Positions 13,337 to 16,201 of a stretch of DNA of 16,201 bases are shown here, piece after piece. Where the stretch lies: positions 1 through 16,201 of the forward strand of contig JAEUQL010000019.1 of assembly GCA_016789295.1 (NCBI GenBank), written 5' to 3'. The notes beneath the pieces were generated by a model that was not told the origin of the DNA, did no database searches, and saw only the letters and a program-made list of their open reading frames with translations. Position 1 is the stretch's first letter. Each line of letters starts with the position of its first letter. Position numbers and translations under genes: made by a program. Origin of the DNA: Blastocatellia bacterium (GTDB lineage: Bacteria; Acidobacteriota; Blastocatellia; Chloracidobacteriales; JADJPF01).

Positions 13337-14071
13337 TCAACTCAATTCGTCGGGTAGTACCCAACTTGGCATGCCACGTTTCTGTACTAATTCTATTACA
13401 AGGAAACCCATCAACAATCTACAAGTCTCAAATGAGTTGAGGTTGCTAAGCAGTGAGATGTCTCGTATTGTCACTCCAGGTTCAATCATATGAAATACTG
13501 CTAGTTCATCTTTGCTCAGTTGTAACTGCTTCAATCTTGTTTCCCAATCAATACAAGGCTCAAGTTCATCATCCAGTGAGTCTATGGTTTTGCGTATCTG
13601 TTCCCAACTACGAATCAGCTTGACTCCTCGCAGGATAATATCAAGAGTCGATATATCTAGATCTGGAAGGTCTTTCTGTGGAAGTTTGTTGTCGGCAAAT
13701 TCAAAATAGCCTATTTGCCAGACAAAAAGACTATAGATGATACTAAGTACTTGATAACTCATCTGTGTACTCAGATCAAACTGAGTTATTTTGCCGTTTT
13801 CGAGAAGAATCTGGCCAAAACGCTTACCCTGTTTGACCTGTTTCTCTGTCTCCAAGTACTCATCTACGTTGATTGCACCAGAACGCAAAAGGACTTCGCC
13901 AAGACTATCCTCGCGTAGATTTGAATAGGCAGAGATTATTCTTCCATTATCGAAAAGAATTGCTTTACGCAACTCGTTTAGAGTGACCATCAGTGTGCCC
14001 GTTGCTTTGGCAGCGTGTATCTGATAGAGCAACTGTGGCAGTGGCCGATCTTTCAGGTTTCCGATCAGCAC
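13337..14071 (-). CDS. DUF4388 (PATAN-type) protein with MshEN-like repeats
   Basis: The 244-residue protein starts at GTG 14071-14069, with GGAGG 8 nt upstream. Residues 1-55 carry the usual DUF4388/PATAN opening (IGNLKDRPLPQLLYQIHAAK, TGTLMVT, KAILFDNGRIISAYSN). Then come two repeats of about 24 residues: 56-78 (SLGEVLLRSGAINVDEY onward) and 84-107 (RFGQILLENGKITQFDL onward). The second puts R84, G86, L89, G93, L100 and Q107 at the spacing of the cyclic-di-GMP-binding MshEN motif that PilB carries twice. After YFEF (122-125) a linker leads to a helical domain at about 175-235, possibly a winged-helix-like module. No signal peptide or receiver domain is present, so it is cytoplasmic. PATAN domains are known from regulators such as PatA. 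A regulatory or adaptor role is inferred. Confidence 0.85.
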   Translation of the reverse strand: MLIGNLKDRPLPQLLYQIHAAKATGTLMVTLNELRKAILFDNGRIISAYSNLREDSLGEVLLRSGAINVDEYLETEKQVKQGKRFGQILLENGKITQFDLSTQMSYQVLSIIYSLFVWQIGYFEFADNKLPQKDLPDLDISTLDIILRGVKLIRSWEQIRKTIDSLDDELEPCIDWETRLKQLQLSKDELAVFHMIEPGVTIRDISLLSNLNSFETCRLLMGFLVIELVQKRGMPSWVLPDELS

Positions 14072-14082
14072 CTATAGCCTCC

Positions 14083-14098
14083 ATTCTCTTTTGAGAAT
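14083..14098 (-). promoter_or_regulatory. Hairpin abutting the DUF4388 ribosome site
   Basis: In the minus-strand transcript ATTCTC-AAAA-GAGAAT forms a 6-bp perfect hairpin (14098-14083) whose 3' arm ends immediately before the GGAGG ribosome site. Such placement can modulate ribosome access, though the stem is short and AT-rich. The structure is seen directly; the role is inferred. Confidence 0.4.
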
Positions 14099-14413
14099 AC
14101 TAAATGAAATTTTCGTTAGAAGTGGAGCACTGCATATTTAGCCACAAAAAGCTCTGAAATGTAAAAAATAATCTCCGTACCAGCCATTTTTTGCATCCTT
14201 ATGTAAACTTTTATGTATGCTCACTTAGTAGAAGCTTCTCCGAAAACCAACTCTCCTGTTCTAGATTCTAAATTCAGAGTTTAGCCACATAAGCAATAGA
14301 CATATTAACTCAAGAGTCGCGTTAATATACAAAACAGATAACTCTTACATGTGAAACTATCGTAAAAGTGTAAATTTCAGAAATCCAAGTTGTGAGATCC
14401 AGATATTATAGAA

Positions 14414-14442
14414 TTGGCAAAGGCATTACCTTAAGTTAATCT
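14414..14442 (+). promoter_or_regulatory. Weak candidate promoter for the phosphatase
   Basis: TTGGCA (14414-14419) and TAATCT (14437-14442) are 17 bp apart on the plus strand and about 85 nt upstream of the phosphatase ATG. The -10 matches only three of six consensus positions, though including the first, second and last bases. It is the best-spaced pair I can find in this intergenic region. Confidence 0.3.
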
Positions 14443-14526
14443 TTTAGGCGTTTATGCTCCTACACAGCTACTATTTCATCCAAGGAGATAGGCTAGAAGG
14501 TTTTACCATCTGCCTACAAGTAATAA

Positions 14527-15507
14527 ATGAGTAATAAAAAAAGCTCCAATTTAAAACTAATATTAGCAACTTCATTTATCCTACTGTTCGGTGTCGTAGG
14601 TTTCTACATATATGCAAAGCAGCAACCAACAACTTCAAATGATGTTGCCACCAGTACTACACCAACAGTTGTAGCTAGAGACCCAAATACCAAATACCTT
14701 GAGTTTCTGGCTATGGGGGATTTTGGAACTGGAGGGGCTGGCCAGATGCAAGTAGCCGAATCGCTTTCAAAAGTGGCTGCATCTGAACCCGCTTCTTTTG
14801 TTCTACTACTTGGTGACAATTTCTATGAAGACGGGGTTGAGTCTGTAGAAGACCCACAGTGGAAGACAAAGTTTGAAGATGTATACAATAAACCCGGTCT
14901 TAATATACCTTTCTATGCAGTGCTTGGTAACCATGACTACAGGAAAAATCCTCAAGCCGAAGTTGACTATACAAAAAAGAGCAAGAAGTGGCGAATGCCT
15001 GATAAATATTACACGTTTACTGAAACTGTAGACGACAAAACCCAGGTACAGTTCTTCTGTCTCGACTCTACTCCTTTGGTAGAGATGCGCTCAACCAATG
15101 ACCTTGAAAATATAAAGAAGATGGTTCAGTGGCTTGAACAGCAACTACAAAGCTCTACATCTCGATGGAAGATAGTAGCTGCACATCACCCACTCTACTC
15201 AAATGGACCGCATGGTGACAGTGGAGTGATGATAAATGTTTTTGAACCTATTCTTGAAAAGTACAAGGTAGATTTCTACATATGTGGTCACGACCATAGT
15301 CTACAGCTACTCAAGCCCATCAAAGGAGTGCGTCACATAGTTAGTGGTGGAGGTGGCAAAATTACCCCAGTCCGTTATGCTTCAAACACAGAGTTTGCAG
15401 CAACCAATCTGGGGTTTGCACGTCTGCGAATATCCAACAGTGACACAACGATTACTTTTTACGACAAAGATGGCAAAACCAGTTACGCAACTACAGTAAA
15501 GAAGTAG
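14527..15507 (+). CDS. Membrane-anchored purple acid phosphatase-like enzyme
   Basis: This 326-residue protein starts at ATG 14527; TAA TAA stands in frame just upstream, so no longer start is possible, and the ribosome site is weak (ACAAG). Residues 10-30 are a signal anchor; a Thr/Ser/Pro-rich linker follows to about 50. The metallophosphoesterase motifs are complete: GDFG (D65), GDNFY (D97, Y100), GNHD (N135), AHHP (H220) and GHDH (H255, H257). The tyrosine three residues after the bridging aspartate is the Fe(III) ligand that defines purple acid phosphatases, and the overall order and spacing resemble small tartrate-resistant (type 5) acid phosphatases. It would hydrolyse phosphomonoesters outside the cytoplasm. 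The next gene follows after 19 nt, suggesting co-transcription. Substrate and metal content are not determinable here. Confidence 0.9.
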   Translation: MSNKKSSNLKLILATSFILLFGVVGFYIYAKQQPTTSNDVATSTTPTVVARDPNTKYLEFLAMGDFGTGGAGQMQVAESLSKVAASEPASFVLLLGDNFYEDGVESVEDPQWKTKFEDVYNKPGLNIPFYAVLGNHDYRKNPQAEVDYTKKSKKWRMPDKYYTFTETVDDKTQVQFFCLDSTPLVEMRSTNDLENIKKMVQWLEQQLQSSTSRWKIVAAHHPLYSNGPHGDSGVMINVFEPILEKYKVDFYICGHDHSLQLLKPIKGVRHIVSGGGGKITPVRYASNTEFAATNLGFARLRISNSDTTITFYDKDGKTSYATTVKK

Positions 15508-15526
15508 TAAACAAAAGCAGGAACCT

Positions 15527-16201
15527 ATGACCATAAAGCAAGGCAATTGCCCATCGTGTGGAGGCGAAGTCCATTTCAAAATAGGGTCTTCTTTCATTGT
15601 AGTCTGCCAGTATTGCAACTCCCTTGTTGCTCGCAACGACCAGAAGCTAGAGGATTTGGGAAAAGTTGCAGAAGTAATAGAGACTGAATCCCTTATCAAA
15701 ATAGGCTTTTTGGGTAGATACAAAGGAGTTGGATTTCAAGTTACGGGACGAACACAACTAAAACATCAGATGGGTGGTTTTTGGACAGAGTGGTATGCTG
15801 CTTTTGATGATGGTCGTTGGGGTTGGATATCAGAAGCTCAAGGAAAACTTTATATCTTATTTGCTGAAGCTGTTAGTGAGCTTCCAAACTATTTTAGCCT
15901 CAACGTTGGGCAGGTAGCAGACCTCAAGCTCCCTGTAAAGTTTACAGTTGCAGAGAAAGGTATAGCCACTTATAGCGCAGCCCAAGGCGAGATACCTTTC
16001 CGCTTTACTCCTGGCGAAAGATATAACTATGTGGATCTTGCTGGCAACAGTGGAGAGTTTGCTACACTCGATTATGGTGAACAGTCACCCCTTATCTTTC
16101 TAGGTCAAGAGATCAGACCAATAGATTTGGGCATAGAAACTTTTGAAACCATACCCGACCAGGAGGCAGCAAAGAAAGTCTCCACAACCAATATTCCTTG
16201 T
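15527..16201 (+). CDS. Zinc-ribbon DUF4178 protein, 3' end beyond window
   Basis: An open frame of 225 codons begins at ATG 15527-15529, with AGGA 5 nt upstream, and runs to the right edge without a stop. It starts 19 nt after the phosphatase stop. The N-terminus is a four-cysteine zinc ribbon: C8 and C11 (CPSCGG), then C27 and C30 (CQYC). Residues about 45-190 match the DUF4178 pattern, with IGFLGRYKGVGFQVTGRTQL, then the tryptophan-rich WTEWYAAFDDGRWGWISEAQG and LYILFAEA, and later GEIPFRFTPGERYNYVDL before GEFATLDYG. DUF4178 proteins are of unknown biochemistry. No transmembrane segment appears in the visible part. Function is not assigned. Confidence 0.88.
   Translation, partial: MTIKQGNCPSCGGEVHFKIGSSFIVVCQYCNSLVARNDQKLEDLGKVAEVIETESLIKIGFLGRYKGVGFQVTGRTQLKHQMGGFWTEWYAAFDDGRWGWISEAQGKLYILFAEAVSELPNYFSLNVGQVADLKLPVKFTVAEKGIATYSAAQGEIPFRFTPGERYNYVDLAGNSGEFATLDYGEQSPLIFLGQEIRPIDLGIETFETIPDQEAAKKVSTTNIPC

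Larger units (their letters stand above)
14072..14526. other. 455-bp divergent intergenic region
   Basis: This AT-rich gap separates the DUF4388 gene (leftward) from the phosphatase (rightward) and must hold promoters for both. I see no gene in it. The 10-mer TTTAGCCACA occurs exactly at 14137-14146 and 14280-14289, both followed by A-rich sequence and GC, so it may be a repeated binding site. A weak plus-strand promoter is listed separately. No convincing minus-strand -35/-10 pair is visible. Confidence 0.6.

Noticed and set aside
15382..15723. 113-codon minus-strand frame across the phosphatase end
   Set aside because: It is antisense to two well-supported genes, and the composition fits a shadow of the zinc-ribbon coding sequence.

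Overview
The window looks like chromosome of a Gram-negative bacterium of low to moderate GC. The best guess is Acidobacteriota or a neighbouring phylum. This is inferred from the gene set: a type IV pilus block in the order pilB, pilT, pilC, pilS; a DUF4388 (PATAN-type) protein; a secreted protein joining a carboxypeptidase-regulatory-like fold to TPRs; and a DUF4178 protein. No 16S rRNA or other phylogenetic marker is present, so this stays an inference. I see no insertion sequence, prophage, CRISPR array, tRNA or rRNA.

Almost everything from about 14.07 kb leftward is on the minus strand. Read in the direction of transcription: (1) a DUF4388 protein (14071-13337); (2) a likely operon behind a good sigma70-type promoter (about 13302-13273), with a CsgG/FlgT-like secreted protein (13183-12239), a second FlgT/TolB-like secreted protein (12237-10885, 1 nt gap) and a DinG-type iron-sulfur helicase (10876-8936, 8 nt gap); (3) a secreted TPR protein (8810-7563) with its own consensus promoter and a textbook terminator; (4) the pilus motor block: pilB (7306-5564), a roughly 640-bp spacer with a candidate structured RNA and terminator, pilT (4886-3678), pilC (3561-2335) and the pilS-like kinase (2227-569); (5) a glycine-zipper exported protein (430-1) cut by the left edge and missing from simple long-ORF calling. 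On the plus strand, after a 455-bp divergent intergenic region, come a membrane-anchored purple-acid-phosphatase-like enzyme (14527-15507) and a zinc-ribbon DUF4178 protein (15527 to the right edge).

The pilus genes supply the extension ATPase (PilB), retraction ATPase (PilT), inner-membrane platform (PilC) and a PilS/NtrB-class sensor kinase. PilB carries two tandem 24-residue MshEN motifs of the cyclic-di-GMP-binding type. The DUF4388 protein at the other end of the minus-strand run carries a copy of the same motif in almost the same register, which suggests a shared second-messenger input. The CsgG/FlgT-like pair and the TPR protein look like envelope components and may assist an outer-membrane assembly, but their job cannot be proved from sequence.

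The least explained element is the pilB-pilT spacer. On the minus strand it can form a closing helix, several perfect hairpins and then a terminator, and I could not match it to a known RNA family. Other structure lies between pilus genes: a 14-bp hairpin between pilC and pilS, a 10-bp tandem repeat between pilT and pilC, and competing helices in the pilT leader.
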